NCBI GenBank assembly: GCA_028095005.1
Contig: CM051462.1
Location: 123,370,752-123,434,751 of the forward strand
Direction of reading: 5' to 3'
Length of the DNA: 64,000 bases
Source of the DNA: Rhynchospora pubera
Taxonomy: Eukaryota > Streptophyta > Magnoliopsida > Poales > Cyperaceae
The notes beneath the pieces were generated by a model. It was not told the origin of the DNA, did not search any database, and worked only from the letters and a program-made list of their open reading frames with translations. Made by a program: the position numbers and the translations under genes. Below, piece by piece: positions 10,463 through 23,200 of the stretch (within the stretch, counting starts at the first letter, position 1; each line of letters starts with the position of its first letter).

Positions 10463-13460
10463 CTAAAAAAAGTCGAACTCGATGTAATTATTTTCAGAGC
10501 CACCGCTCCGGTTCATGGACCCGGCAGACCCTTTTCCACTAGCACTTCCAGTAGAGGCAAAATTTCTCTCCACCTCAACAGGAACTTGTGGTGGAGCTGC
10601 ACACCGAATCAAGGCCCAGTTTACACCATCAAAAAATTGGTGCTGTTTGATCTCGGTGGCACCCCTCTTGAATCCCAGCCGGTGCTGCGGGTCTTTAACA
10701 AGGAGGCCCCGCACCAAATCACGGGCAGCAAAACTAACAGCAGGGGCATCAGAGAACCGCAGCTGCTGACCAACCACATTGAAGAGGGTTGCACGATTGC
10801 CAGAGCCCTTGAAGGGTGTTTTGCCAAAGAGCAGCTCATAAAGGAAAATGCCCAGAGTCCACCAGTCAACAGCTGACCCGTGGCCCTCCCCCTTAATTAT
10901 CTCTGGAGCAAGGTACTCATGGGTCCCAACAAATGACATTGATCTAGCATCAGTTGGTTCAGCCGCAAGCTCAGGGAAAGGACGCACCTGCAAATCAATA
11001 ACAAGTCAGCATTGCACAAAGAGAGGTAATTTTTGCTGTCAAATAGCAAGACATTAGGAAAGTCCCTAAAGGAGGTTGATTATACCGTTTGTCTGTATTT
11101 AAATGTTCACAGACCCTTCCATAGTAATGTTTCTGGAGTTGCTCCTTGCCATTTTGAACTGGGAATGTTCAATAACATTTTTTGTCTAATATACAATTTG
11201 TCAATTTGATGGTGCTTTTTGGCTGCAAGCAGAAAATAAACTGCAATTTCATGCATGCCCTTTGAAAAACTGGAAGCCAAAAGTGTTTAAGAAACTACTC
11301 TAAAATTTGGTCTCCAACTCCCTTGGTTTTTCCAGTAAATAAGAAAAACTTCCAACTATGGATCTTGTGGATTGTGATGTACACATAATAGCATTCTTCA
11401 AAAGAGATGCTTTTTAAATATATCAATCTGTTACTGAACTAGTGAACTCCAATAGCAAGATCAAAACCACGAGTCAAAAGAGAACACGCAGTTGCACTTT
11501 TTTTTTTCCAATAATCTAAAATAAACCAGACACAATTTATAATTTGCAGGAAAAAAATACCTGATGTGCAATTTCAGATTTAGACCTCCTATGATTTTTT
11601 GACCGAGAGAACAAGAAACCAGGGCCGAAGCATGTTGTAGTGGGACCTACACACACAACAGGCTCGATGCAGGCAGGCCTCAAGCATAAGCCCCCATTCG
11701 GGACCTGGTTGGAGTCGTGGTTGGAGGACCTGATCAAAGTTGGGCTAAAGGATGTGCGCAAAGAGAGATCAAAATCGGAGAGCATTATGTGCCCATCATC
11801 TCTCACCAACACATTTTCTGGCTTCAGATCTCGATAAATAATGCCTAGCATATGGAGGTATTCAAGCGCTAGCAACACCTCTGCCACGTAGAACCTGCAG
11901 GGATCAAAATGGAAGAGAAGATTCTGTACATATCAATATATATATCATGCAGTAATTTATTTTGAACACAATGTACACACAAATATAGAAATCTACTTGT
12001 GGCTGATACTATGTGGTCATATTGCAGCATGAACATATTCGAAAGTGCTTCTCAAACGAAGCTCAGCAGACAGTCCTTTTTTATTCTATTTGCATGATCA
12101 AGATTACTTTAAGGTAAGTGTAAATTAAAGCTAACATACAGCAGAAACCTTTTTTTTTTTTTTGAGAAAATAAATTACAGGACAGATTAGAGGGCGGTCA
12201 TTCAGAGAGCCAAAACCATGCAATTCAGACAAGGCATTATCAGTAGCAGCACTCCTATTTAAAGTAAAATGTTTCAGGGCAGTGAAAAAGAAATAAAATA
12301 TTATTGCCTATCAACCTACTCACTCAAATTCTTCCCAAGCTGTTAAGAGTTACGGAAGTGGGAGCAAAGTTAGGCTTCAATAACTCAATGTACTGGCAAA
12401 AAAAAATTATGACAGAAAGCTACTTTTCAAAACCATTCATACTGAAGTTTTCAACCAATAGAGAAAAATAATGAATTATGATAGGAACCACTAACTAACA
12501 TAAGGCTCCCTTGTGGTCCCAACAATATCTTATATGTGTTAGTTCGGTCCCAAATTTTAAATTAAGATTTTTTTTGTCCTTAATTTTTTAATTTCTACCA
12601 TCTCAGCTGTACAATCATTTTGCAGTCAAGGTGGACAAGATCCAGTTCCCTACTAGATCTGAACAATCTGATCACTACTCAAATGAAGATATCCAACAAT
12701 ATGTGTTCTATTCATTACTTTGAAAGCACATATATTATACTTCAAATGAAAGCGGAAAGTGGTACAAATTGGAACACTGAAGGACAAAAGGGAATCTTTA
12801 ATCTTGTAAGGAAAAATGGAAATTGTTCCATAACAAAACATTTCCTGACCTGGCAGCATATTCAGGAAAGCACCTCCCAGGCTGCCTCTGCCGAAGCATA
12901 TGCAAATCCCCTCCAGGACAAAACTCCATGACAAGACATGTAAACTTGTCAGTCTCAAAATGAGCATACAGCGTTGGCAGAAATGGATGGTCGAGGCATT
13001 GCAGTATTTCCCTCTCTGTTTGTGCTCGTATCAACTTCTTCCTTTGCGCCAGTGCCACCTTGTCCATCACCTTCATTGCAAACCGACAAATAGCAGTGCC
13101 ACCACTGGTAAGCTCAGCAAGGTACACTGATCCAATGTCACCAGACCCGACTTGCCTCAGGAGGCGGAAATGTGCCAGCCCTAGTGGCCCTTCTCGAGCC
13201 CGTACCAGCTGGATTGCCTCCCATCTTGGGTCATTGGACTTGTGAGGCTTTGTCATGTTACTGGTTGTTGTGCTAGTGCTGTCCATGCTTTCTTCACTGA
13301 AGTCACTGCATATGCTTGACTTTCTGCTCTCATGGGCCCCGCGATTATCATTGTGAGTAAGGTTTGTTTCTGTCTCGATGTTTTTATTCTTTTTCGGATC
13401 TTTGAGTTCGGTCGAGGTCGGACCTGGTTCACTTGTTTGTAAGTCTGGTTTTGATGTCAT
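10463..13460 (-). CDS. AGC-VIII serine/threonine protein kinase, D6PK/G11A-like
   Basis: Three coding exons on the minus strand: 13460-12850, 11894-11561 and 10987-10463. They join in frame at GT-AG junctions to about 489 aa. Visible kinase features: glycine loop GSGDIGS (105-111), ATP lysine in FAMK (K130), catalytic YRDLKPEN (224-231), and DFD in place of DFG (244-246), which is the hallmark of plant AGCVIII kinases. An insertion of about 85 residues precedes the activation segment SFVGTHEYLAPE (333-344). The C-terminus IEFDFF is a PDK1-docking hydrophobic motif. Family members phosphorylate PIN auxin transporters at the plasma membrane. The insertion and C-terminus favour the D6PK/G11A branch, but the exact orthologue is not settled. 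The start was chosen at MTSKPD because the upstream in-frame ATGs lie in low-complexity leader sequence. The insertion has a basic KNHRRSKS patch, a typical membrane-targeting feature. Confidence 0.9.
12120..12300 (-). repeat. Poly-T tract with possible retroposon scrap in kinase intron 1
   Basis: A run of T (about 12151-12163) followed by GAGAAAATAAATTACAGGAC resembles the poly(A) tail end of a LINE-type insertion on the minus strand. No target duplication was recognised. It lies within the 955-bp first coding intron of the kinase gene. Confidence 0.3.
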
Positions 13461-15389
13461 GCTAGATGCTCGAGGTTTTATTATAGAGCTGTGAATTTTA
13501 AAAATTTCTTCTTCATGGTAATTATATAATATGCCTGTAGAGAGGAAATGAAAGAAAATGAGTACCATTTTTATTGTGTGGCTGAGTAAAATAAAAGTCA
13601 ATTAGCAAATGAAATACTCCATCAGTAGTCATTGCATATCTTTTGACATCATTAACCCCCCTCCCCCCCCCCCCTCAATTGAACCTTCCAAACCCAAAAA
13701 AAACAGAGAGAGAGAGAGAGAAATAGGTTTTTGAGAGCCGTATCTGTCAGGGTTTTGTCTGTCAGAATTGTGTACTAGGTTAATAAAAACCAAATTTTGG
13801 TGCCTGAGGTTGTAACTGTTGGTTCTGTTTCCTTGTACTTCTTTTCTTTTTTTTATCAATTTATTTTTCTGATTTTGTAATTGATTTAGGTAAGAAACAT
13901 AAGGAAAGTGGCAATACAAGTGTGTACAAATACCTATGGACTCTGTCATTGAGGATCAATAACTACAGAGGCATTTTAACGAAAATACGGCACGTCTTTT
14001 CGAAGAGAACTAGGAATGACAACCCCCCCCCCCCCGAAATTTAGTTTCATAGTAGTTACTTTGTTTGATTTGTGCCTTTTTATTTCAAGCTTAAATTAGG
14101 CCGAATAATTGGGTGTCAGTAAAGAAGAGGTACAGCTACATGCTGGTGGTCACTAGTACAAAGTAACATCAGGAAAAATTGTGCAAAACTAAGTCAATGA
14201 TAAGCTTATTGATGGCAAGACACAATGGCTCATGTGATTGTCATTTTGACGCTGATTGCTGAGAAGAATATCGGAAAAAAATGAAAGAAATAAAAGAAAA
14301 TTGAAAACAGACTTAAATGAAAGAAAATCGCAAGCTTCCAGAAGGAACTGACAGGAAAAAAATTATAAATAATTTAAACAAAAAGACAAACACATAACAT
14401 AGTATTAAAGAAAAGCAAATAGTTATATAAAGAATAAACAATTTAATGTTGCTGTTTGTTCTTTCTAAATCATCAAACATAACCCACTTGTCAATAGAGT
14501 AAGTAGAAAATAATATTAATTAGTAGCAGAATAACATTAGGCCATTACCAAATATTAAATAAAAGAAAGCAATTATTAAAATTTCAAGAATAGATAATTT
14601 AATTTTGGATTTGCATTTCTGTATAATTGAGCTCGACTCCTCAGAATAACAAAATACAAAAAAAAAGAGAATAAATTTTACTCTATTTTTTTTGGGAAGT
14701 TGCCTAAAAGGGAATAAATTTACTTATTACTAAAAGTAAATGTTCAATAGAAATGAGAATTTGGTGACATGATGTAAATGGAAACGACCACGTATTAACA
14801 CTGTACCAAACTCAATAATTGAGCATTACGTAATGGTGGTCAATAGAGCATATTTGACCAGTATCAAACAAAAGTACAGTATTAATGATCCACCTTTTTC
14901 AGACTTCAAGCTACACAACGGCTTATGGGGAAAATAAAAAAGAGAGACGAGATTCAAAATTGGGGAAAGCAAATTAAAACCCGGTTTAACTAAGGTACTA
15001 CGTCTACATCAGAATCCAATCTTATGCAAGCAATTAGGCATGGAAGGGGGAAATACAACGAGAAATCGAACTTGGGAACGAACAATAAATAGGTACAGTC
15101 TCAGAGACGAATAATCAAGGAACCCAAAATGTAATGGAGTTGCTTGAAATTCTCGTTTAAGCGCATTACATAAGACCCATAAATCAGATCTAACTAAACA
15201 TTTAGCTGAGCGCCTAGAAGAGCTATATTGAACTAAATAGCACACTCGTTTTGAAGCAATAGAACAGAAAGAACAAACCTAACTTTTCTCAAAACTACGA
15301 TGTATGCAATGAAATGTAAGAACAAAACGAGGTGCTTACTGATTTCTTCTAGACGAAAGCTTTTGAGGTTCTTGGTCGGTCGGGTATGG

Positions 15390-15429
<40 letters not shown>

Positions 15430-15480
15430 TTGTTTATAAAAAAATAATGAAGGTTTTGAGAAAGAGACAAGACAAACAAC
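13461..15480 (-). promoter_or_regulatory. Kinase leader and promoter region
   Basis: The region upstream of the kinase start has no other gene. It holds C homopolymers (about 13661-13674 and 14023-14034), a short GA run (13709-13722) and a long GA/CT microsatellite (15391-15423). On the minus strand the CT-run is followed by a leader-like stretch ending AAATCA then GTAAGC (about 15335). That looks like a 5' UTR exon with a donor site, so a long leader intron is plausible. This is inferred, since transcripts are needed to show it. Confidence 0.35.
15391..15423. repeat. GA/CT microsatellite
   Basis: About 15 GA units. On the kinase-coding strand this is a CT run, common in plant 5' leaders. 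Confidence 0.9.
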
Positions 15481-16643
15481 GGAGTTAAGTATGATAGAGG
15501 AGGTAATAAACGCGGTCAAAGCAGAGAAATTGTACAGGTCCTATCTGTCAGAGTAAGTTTTAAATTCAATCTCGGATTCTCTGTTGCTTGTTCAAATGTA
15601 GCAGTTGTGGAACGAACAAACCTTAATTGAAAGAACTATCAACACAAAAGACGCTACGCAAAAATTAGATAAAATAAAATTTAGAACAGTTTGGATGGTC
15701 TATGAAAAATCTGAACCGTTTATTTCAGATCAGACGGTTCGTTAATTTCAATCATTCGGTCCGTACGATCTCAAAATGGGTCGTATTATCGGGGGAAGCG
15801 GATGCTTATCAAAGTCGATTTATGTCGGATGATTTAAAAAAAAAAGATTTATGTCGGAAATTATTGTTACAGGTGTCAAGTACCTAGCAGCTTGAAAATT
15901 TTTGGATCGATTTGTTAGGTTGAAGTTATAATTTTTAAGTACAACGATCATGCATGCATTTTATCAATTCATGCCGTATCCAATTTTAATTTGTTGGATT
16001 GCAATTTAGAATGTTTTCCTCGGAGACATGCTAGTGGTGATCAGGACTGGCAAGTGCAACCCATGTTCATCCTTTTATTGCTGAAAAAACCAAAATAAAA
16101 GAATCTCAGTCTTTTAGGTTCTCCTAACTGCTACACGGCTACACCAAGAATTTCATCAGCATTTCGACAATTATAAACTTAGTTTCCTTTATCCAAAGAG
16201 AAAAGTAAATCGAATGTATAATTTTGTTAACTCATTTTAATTTTTCTATGTATAATAAATTATGCATTAAAGAAATATATTTTGGGATGGTGTTTAAATT
16301 TTCCCTTGCTGAAAAATGTTCGAGTACAGTTGACTTCGGTTCGCATCAGATAAATCACTCTAAAAATGGGCCCCCAAAAAAATATTTGCTGTAAACTACC
16401 ATCCAAGAGATCTTATAAATCACTCTAAAAAGAAGCAAAGAGATCGGTAAACTTTCTTTGGCAAATGGATGTCGAAATAAATTTTTCTACCCTACAAGAA
16501 TATCTGCAAATATCTTATTAATCAGAAATATAATACATCGGTATACTGTATTTTTTCCCCCTTGTTGAAAGGATATTTAATGTGTCCAATACTAAGGATC
16601 CGATAGTATGAGAGCTTTGATCTTTCCAAGTTAGAAAAAAATA
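15481..16643. other. Intergenic spacer between kinase promoter and MITE
   Basis: AT-rich sequence with no supported gene, RNA or repeat structure. The short ORF at 15702-15887 lacks any recognisable feature. Confidence 0.4.
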
Positions 16644-17002
16644 GAGAAATGCTAGTCTAATATATTGGACGGATAGGGTCCGTCCAATACGATCGTTTTC
16701 ACGTTTTTAAATTTCAAATAACCGATCTAAACCGTTCAATGTGTTCTCAATATTGAAAACTTATAAGAAACTAATTTTTACATTTTTTTTCAAAATTTTT
16801 TACTATTTTGTTGGTATTTTCGAAAATCGTTGTTATTAGACGATCTATAATGTTTATATTATAAATTTTCAAAAATACCAAAAAAATAGTAAAGAATTTC
16901 AAAAAAAAATGTAAAAAATGATTTCTCGTAAATTTTCAATATGGAGAACATAGTGAACGGTTCGGACCCATCCGTCCAATATATTGGATACTAGCATTTC
17001 TC
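16644..17002. mobile_element. Foldback MITE, MULE type
   Basis: The ends GAGAAATGCTAGTCTAATA and its inverse from TATTGGATACTAGCATTTCTC, plus TTGGACGGAT blocks just inside, make a 359-bp near-palindrome. Flanks AAAAAAATA (16635-16643) and AAAAATATA (17003-17011) agree at 8 of 9 bases, compatible with a MULE target duplication in A-rich DNA. The interior TTTTACATTTTTT...TATTTTG phrases resemble the 1669-2065 MITE. Confidence 0.8.
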
Positions 17003-17278
17003 AAAAATATATATATATTTTTTGGTGCATTAGTTTGTCAACAATTTTCAACTTCCTATTATAGAAACAAACTCTAAAAACTTTTAAAAGTTGGAACGCA
17101 CAAGCTTGGGAATGTTAGCGACCTCAAGATCAACAATTTAATTTATCATTTGAAGCCGTCATATTCTTTGGATTGTAAGCTGAAAAAACTTGAATTGAAC
17201 TTCCTCTAGTAGATCGACACACTTTAGTAGAACAAAAAATGTTACAATATTTGACTGCTTTAGAATTTAAAAATAATG

Positions 17279-20200
17279 CTAAGAGAGTTCAGATATGACC
17301 CGCTCACACTTTTCTTCTAATATTTTAACTGCTTCCGTGAAAAGGACTTCTGGAGGTACTGCCGCTGCCGATTCAATTGTAACTGAGACAGAGAAAGAGA
17401 GAATTAGAAAATAGCAATAAACTGATTCAGCATGTTACCCCAAACCTGCAATTATAGCTTAAAATTTATTGCAACTCTATTCACTTCAACCCAAAACCTA
17501 AATTCCCTCTCTTCTGGAACTAAGTACCAAATCAACCAAAATACATACCAGGGAAAAAATGAGGGTCTTATGACACTAACAAAAATATAGCTATTTAGAA
17601 CGCAAACACCTTTATACCAGTCCAGGATGGCGAAAAACCAAGCATGCAACTTAATAAATAAAATAGTCAGTCAGAGCTTTTTATCCCAAACAAGTTGGGA
17701 TAGGCTAGAAATGACACCCGACCCTGGTCATTTCTTGTATATATGGCTGAGTTTTACGCTGGCTCGCCAAGCCTATCGCAAGCATGCGGGCTTGAACCCT
17801 GGACCTCTTAGAAGAGAGTCCAATGCTCTTACCACCTGAGCTACTAGATCACATGCAACTAAATAAATAAAGTAAAGCAAAATAATAATAATAATGCCCC
17901 AGTGACAACACCAAAAGAAAATGGTTCTGATTAGCATGGGACCAGAAAACTATTGCAGCAAAACAGGTAAAGAAAAAAAAAAACATACAGATAAAGTGAT
18001 CTCTAACACGCCTCAGCTCAACTGGGTCTTCGCTCACACCTCGCAGACATTCCCTACAAAGAGTGCATGCTCGTGGGTTCTTCACAAAAGCCCTTCTCTC
18101 CCCTGTTAACAAAAAAAGGTATAACTGAGTGTTCAAACTAATCATAAAACCCAGTGAAAAGGAAGATTTTTATTTGACTGCTGCTGCAAAAATGCCTGAA
18201 GTTATTTGCCCTACAGGGAAGCATCCTTGTACATCATACTCACACTAAACCATGTGCACAAACTTAAAAAGATGGAACCTTTAAATGAAGTGAAAGAGGG
18301 AAATTTTTAAGGTCAGATTTTTATTTGACAGCTGCAAATAACGTCTCTCTAGAACTAGAGTGTCTGTCGACATGAACATAAAAAGAACTTGAGAAAAAAT
18401 GACAAAGAAATGAAACAGATACCATTGCCAAGGTCTTCTATGTCAAAAACTCCTTGTTTGCATTTATCGACTAGCTGCACTGCTTCTTCCCCTTTTACTT
18501 CTTTCAAAAAGACAACCTACAGATACATCTCATCAGTAAAAGATTCATGTAAACCAATTAGTAACTTCAATTATATGAATTAAGAAGAGTATTAGTTGAT
18601 TGCTGCATACTCCAATCGAAGGTTATGCACATCAACTAAGCAACAGCCAAAGCTACTATTAGAAAAGGGTTGTCTGTCTGCGAAGTTACGGGGCAATCAA
18701 AGAAATTAAAGCACAAAACGTTAAGCACAAAAAAGGAAGGCAAAAACTATACCTCAGGAAGCATTCGATACCAAGCAGTTGCAACTGGAGACCACTTGGC
18801 ATGCACTTTCCCTATCCCCTTCACCGCATGAGCTTCCAACTCTATTGTCTGTGAAAAAGATGATAAAACTTACTGAATGTGCGCTTGTCTGTGTTACTTT
18901 TCCCTCTTTCCTATGCAACCCTAGTATAGGAAATCTTGCGTGCATGAAAAAACATTAACAATTGCAAGCAAAACCCAGATTTTACTTCAACTACATATAT
19001 AAACCTCTTCAAATGAGAAATGATGTAGAGCCCCAAAATGTAAAATGTCAAGCATAGAACTATATAACATCAAAATATTCCTCTGGTTTTTGGTTGAGTT
19101 TGTAGTTGAGGGATGATGTACATCACTTTAGAGGAATTTATATTCATGAGAAACTGATTTACAGGGCAGGTATGCAATTATATTTTTCATGAGAAACAAT
19201 GAGGAAAACTAAGAGATCATGTTCTTATAATAGAAAGCTATAAATGTCTATCCCCATATGATTAAAGATTCTGAGGACACCAGGAAGTTTTCCTCAATGG
19301 TTGCAATGGTGATCATACATAACGGGAGTCATATTACAAGTAAATATTCAAAGTACTAACTTGTCCCGGCCCCAATCTGGCAATAGTTATGTCTTTGTGC
19401 ATGACACCAAGAGGCTTTTTGCTAACTTCCATTTGGCTACCACTGAAGGAAGTGTAGGTCTTTTGTTGTTCCCCGGGCAAACTAGGAGCAACTTCATGCA
19501 ATTTACTGCCATCTGGTAGCCACTCTAATTGATCTGATTTAACTGTTCAAATGAAGTAATTCAAAAAGGTTGACAAGTTAGGATCAGAGTTCACCATCCC
19601 AGCCACCCTGAAATAGTATCTAATTTTACACTGTAATCAAGACAGATCATCATAACCAGTGATATTTCTTAGTGCGGCAGCTGGATCATCTTGGTACTAA
19701 GCCTGACCTAGTTAGTCCTATCTGGCAAATATATTTAAAGAAGTCCAAATTGGGTAACATGTAATAGATTTAGCTCTGTCCAACAAGTTTGGTTTCAAAC
19801 TTGCCAGTGCCTATAGTAACAATTTGGAACTGTAACCCGTGTTTTAGATGAGAAAACAAAAATAATATATATATATTTTTTCAAAGTTATTGGCACAGAG
19901 TCAACCAAATCCATTAAGTTAAAAAAAAAAAAGAAAGTTACACCTTAAGAAGAGAGAAACACATAAAAGCATCTAGCTAAACTACACTGTACAAGTATAT
20001 AATCAACCAGCATCAAATCAAAAGCAACAATACCATCAATAAGAAAATGATGATAACAAAAATACAAAACAATACACTACAGTTAGCGTTATGGAGAAGG
20101 GTCTGGTGACAGAGAATGTAGAAGAGAAGATATGCCAGATACTTTTGATACTAAAGGAAACAAATCTTCAACACAGACAACTCTTCAAGGAACACTAGAG

Positions 20201-23200
20201 GAAACAACCTTGTCTGGCATGCAAGGTTCATTTAACTAAAATATATATCAAGCTTTTAAATTTCGCCGTTTTGGTGATAAAACGAAAATATCAGTTTTCT
20301 GACCCCTTCTGCACGATAACATCGACTCTAAAAACAAAAAACTGGTTCCACGATTATGCGGATATTCAGCGATAGTTCGCAAAATAAAATCGTTATGGGG
20401 AGAAAAACAGGAACATCTTCTTCACCAGCTCTCCTATCGTGTAAACTAAATTCCATATTTCTTTCTATTTCTCTCCATGTGGTCGCCAGCCATGCTCCTC
20501 TGCCAAAGAGCTGCTGTTGTCATCTGTCACGCGTATAGAAGAATCTTTGCCCAGACCTCCAATTCACAATTTTTTCTCATTTAATACTTCCCCTATTTCC
20601 CCTATCGGTTCTCTTCCTCCCAAGAGGATCCAATTTTCACATGTTGGTATCAAATTAAGTTGAGACTTTAACACTACTGCCATAAATGTGTCATTTTTAG
20701 CCTTTCTATCATCCCAGTTATACTTTTTCAAATTTCTCGTCTAAACCTTTTTTGTTTTCAACATTGAGGGATTTGATCCAACTTGTTATGATGTCTCAAT
20801 TCTCATCTAAACTTTTACAATTTTATTTCAAGAAACAGCTCATTTAAATAAAAGTTTATTAAGAAGCTGAGCCTTAAATGGGCAATTGAATGCTAATAAG
20901 CATACATTTTAGTATCGTACGATTCACGGTGCGAATCGTACGTAGCGTTACGAGTCAAACCCCTATCGAGACGAACCGTAGCTTTGTATCGATGGCGATG
21001 GGAATCGACGGAATCGCGAACGAGACGGAGAGCGAGTCGCGTATCGTATCGAGACGCACGATACGAACGATACTCTATCGGCCAATCAAAACGCATCCTT
21101 CTCAGCGACGATTCAGTTTCCTCATTAAAATATTAACTTCCCCTTTTATTTCGCGCGCAAGAGAGGAAATACAGAAGGTAGACAGTCACGGAATTAGACC
21201 TAGGAGAGAGAATTTGAGAGAAAAGTTGAAGTCGTGAGAAGAAAAAGTGAAGATCGTGTGCCAACTTCCAAACTCCATCGCCTCCCTCTCTCCTAACTCA
21301 CAGGTATCCTTCTTTATCATTTTTTGCGCCTCTTTGTTGTTGAATGTTGAGTTCTTATCTCCATCTGAGTCACTGAGAGTCTGAGTCTCTGAGACACTGA
21401 CTCAAACTTGCTACTTGCTAATTCTTGCCTATGGTTTTTCTAATTGCATTTTTCGGTTCTTGAGTTTTGCCAAATTAATTGTCCCCTCAAGAATGCAACT
21501 GGTGTTCAGGCAAAGATTTGGACAATTCATCAAATCATCAGTGAATATCACATCTGTAGCCTATAGGTGAGAAAATTGCACATAGAAGTACCTTTAACCA
21601 GCTCACTGGTCAACACTTTTAGGCTCGAAATTTCATCAATCACCAATGGGACATAGAAACCTTCAGTACTAGACACTAGTTCTCTGAATCTTTTCTGACT
21701 TTGGGCTTCTAAATTGTTAAATTGTACAGAAATGGGTAGAAGGAAAGGGACATCACAAAAAGATGTTTGCTGGTCTCATTGCACTCGACTTGGCGACAAT
21801 AGATTGCATATAAAATGTAATTACTGTAAAAAAGATATGTGGGGCGGGGTGGCTCGTTTGAAACATCATTTTGCTGGGACTCACAAAGATGTTGAACCAT
21901 GTGAGAATTGCCCTGAAGGATTGAAAGAAACTTATAAGAATTTGTTAAAGAAACATTTTGAAAAAGAGAGTGGTGTACAGATCATTGAAAATCATGGAGA
22001 AGAAGAGGGCCCAAGTGTTGACAAAAGGAGGAGATCCACAATGGATGGATTCGTGATTCGGACGGATGGGGGAGCCCGTGCTAAGAAGAAGCTTGCTCAA
22101 ACCACCATGAATGAAATAGCAAAAAGTCGCATCCCGGCTTGTAGAGCTATCATGAGATGTATCTATGTGGAGGGGCTGCCATTGAACCTTGTCAACAGTC
22201 CATTTTTCAAGGAAATGATTAATGAATGTATCCTATATGGTTTGGGATTGAAAACTCCAACAACTCATGAAGCAAGGGTTACCTTTTTGAAAGATGAAGT
22301 AAAGGATGTGCAATCTATGCTAGAGAAATACAAGAAAGAGTGGGCTATAACTGGCTGTACTTTGATGTCCGATGGATGGACTGATGCTCGGCAAAGGTCA
22401 ATTACTAACTTTCTAGTTAATAGTCCGAAGGGGACTGTTTTTCTTAAATCTGTTGATTCTTCAAGTGAAGCTAAAGATGCAAAGATGTTGTGTGATTTGA
22501 TTGATGGTGTGATAGATGAAATAGGCGAAGAAAAGATTGTGCAAGTAGTAACTGATAGTGCAGCCAATTATGTGAGTGCTGGTAAACTTTTGATGAAAAA
22601 GAGAAAGAAGTTGTTTTGGAATCCATGCGCAACACACATCTTGGACTTGATGCTAGAGGATATTGGAAAAATATCAGCTTTTCAAGAGGTGATTAGCAAA
22701 GCAAAATATGTGTCCAATTTTGTCTACAACCACACTTGGGTGCTGAATTTATTTCGGCAACAAACAGGGCAAAGAGAATTGAAGAGGCCGGGTGTTACAA
22801 GATTTGCGACATGCTTTCTAACCTTGGAGAGTTTTGAAAGGAATAAACTTTCATTGAAAGCAATGTTTGGTGGTGTAAAATGGTTGGGTAGTTCATTTGC
22901 AAAGGCCAAAGATGGTGAAAAAGTGGCTGAAATTATAACCTCGGATAAGAGGTTCTGGACACAAGTCAAATATTGCATTATGGCTACAAAACCTCTTAAG
23001 GTGCTAAAACTTGTTGATGGTGATGTCAAACCAGCCATGGGGTACATTTATGAAGCCATGGATCGTGCTAAGGAGGAAATTGCTAGAAGTTTTGATTACA
23101 AGGCAAGATTTTATCAACAGATTTGGGAAATTATTGATGAAAGGTGGGAAATGCAACTTCATCGACCACTTCATGCGGCTGCATATTATCTCAATCCAAA

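Noticed and set aside
17800..17851. tRNA gene on the minus strand
   Set aside because: The A and B boxes are present, but the sequence continues into a SINE body and tail and is bounded by a 20-bp duplication, so it is a SINE head.
20890..21237. 115-aa ORF at the left end of the hAT element
   Set aside because: It reads through subterminal repeats and the transposase promoter/leader; composition reflects the repeats.
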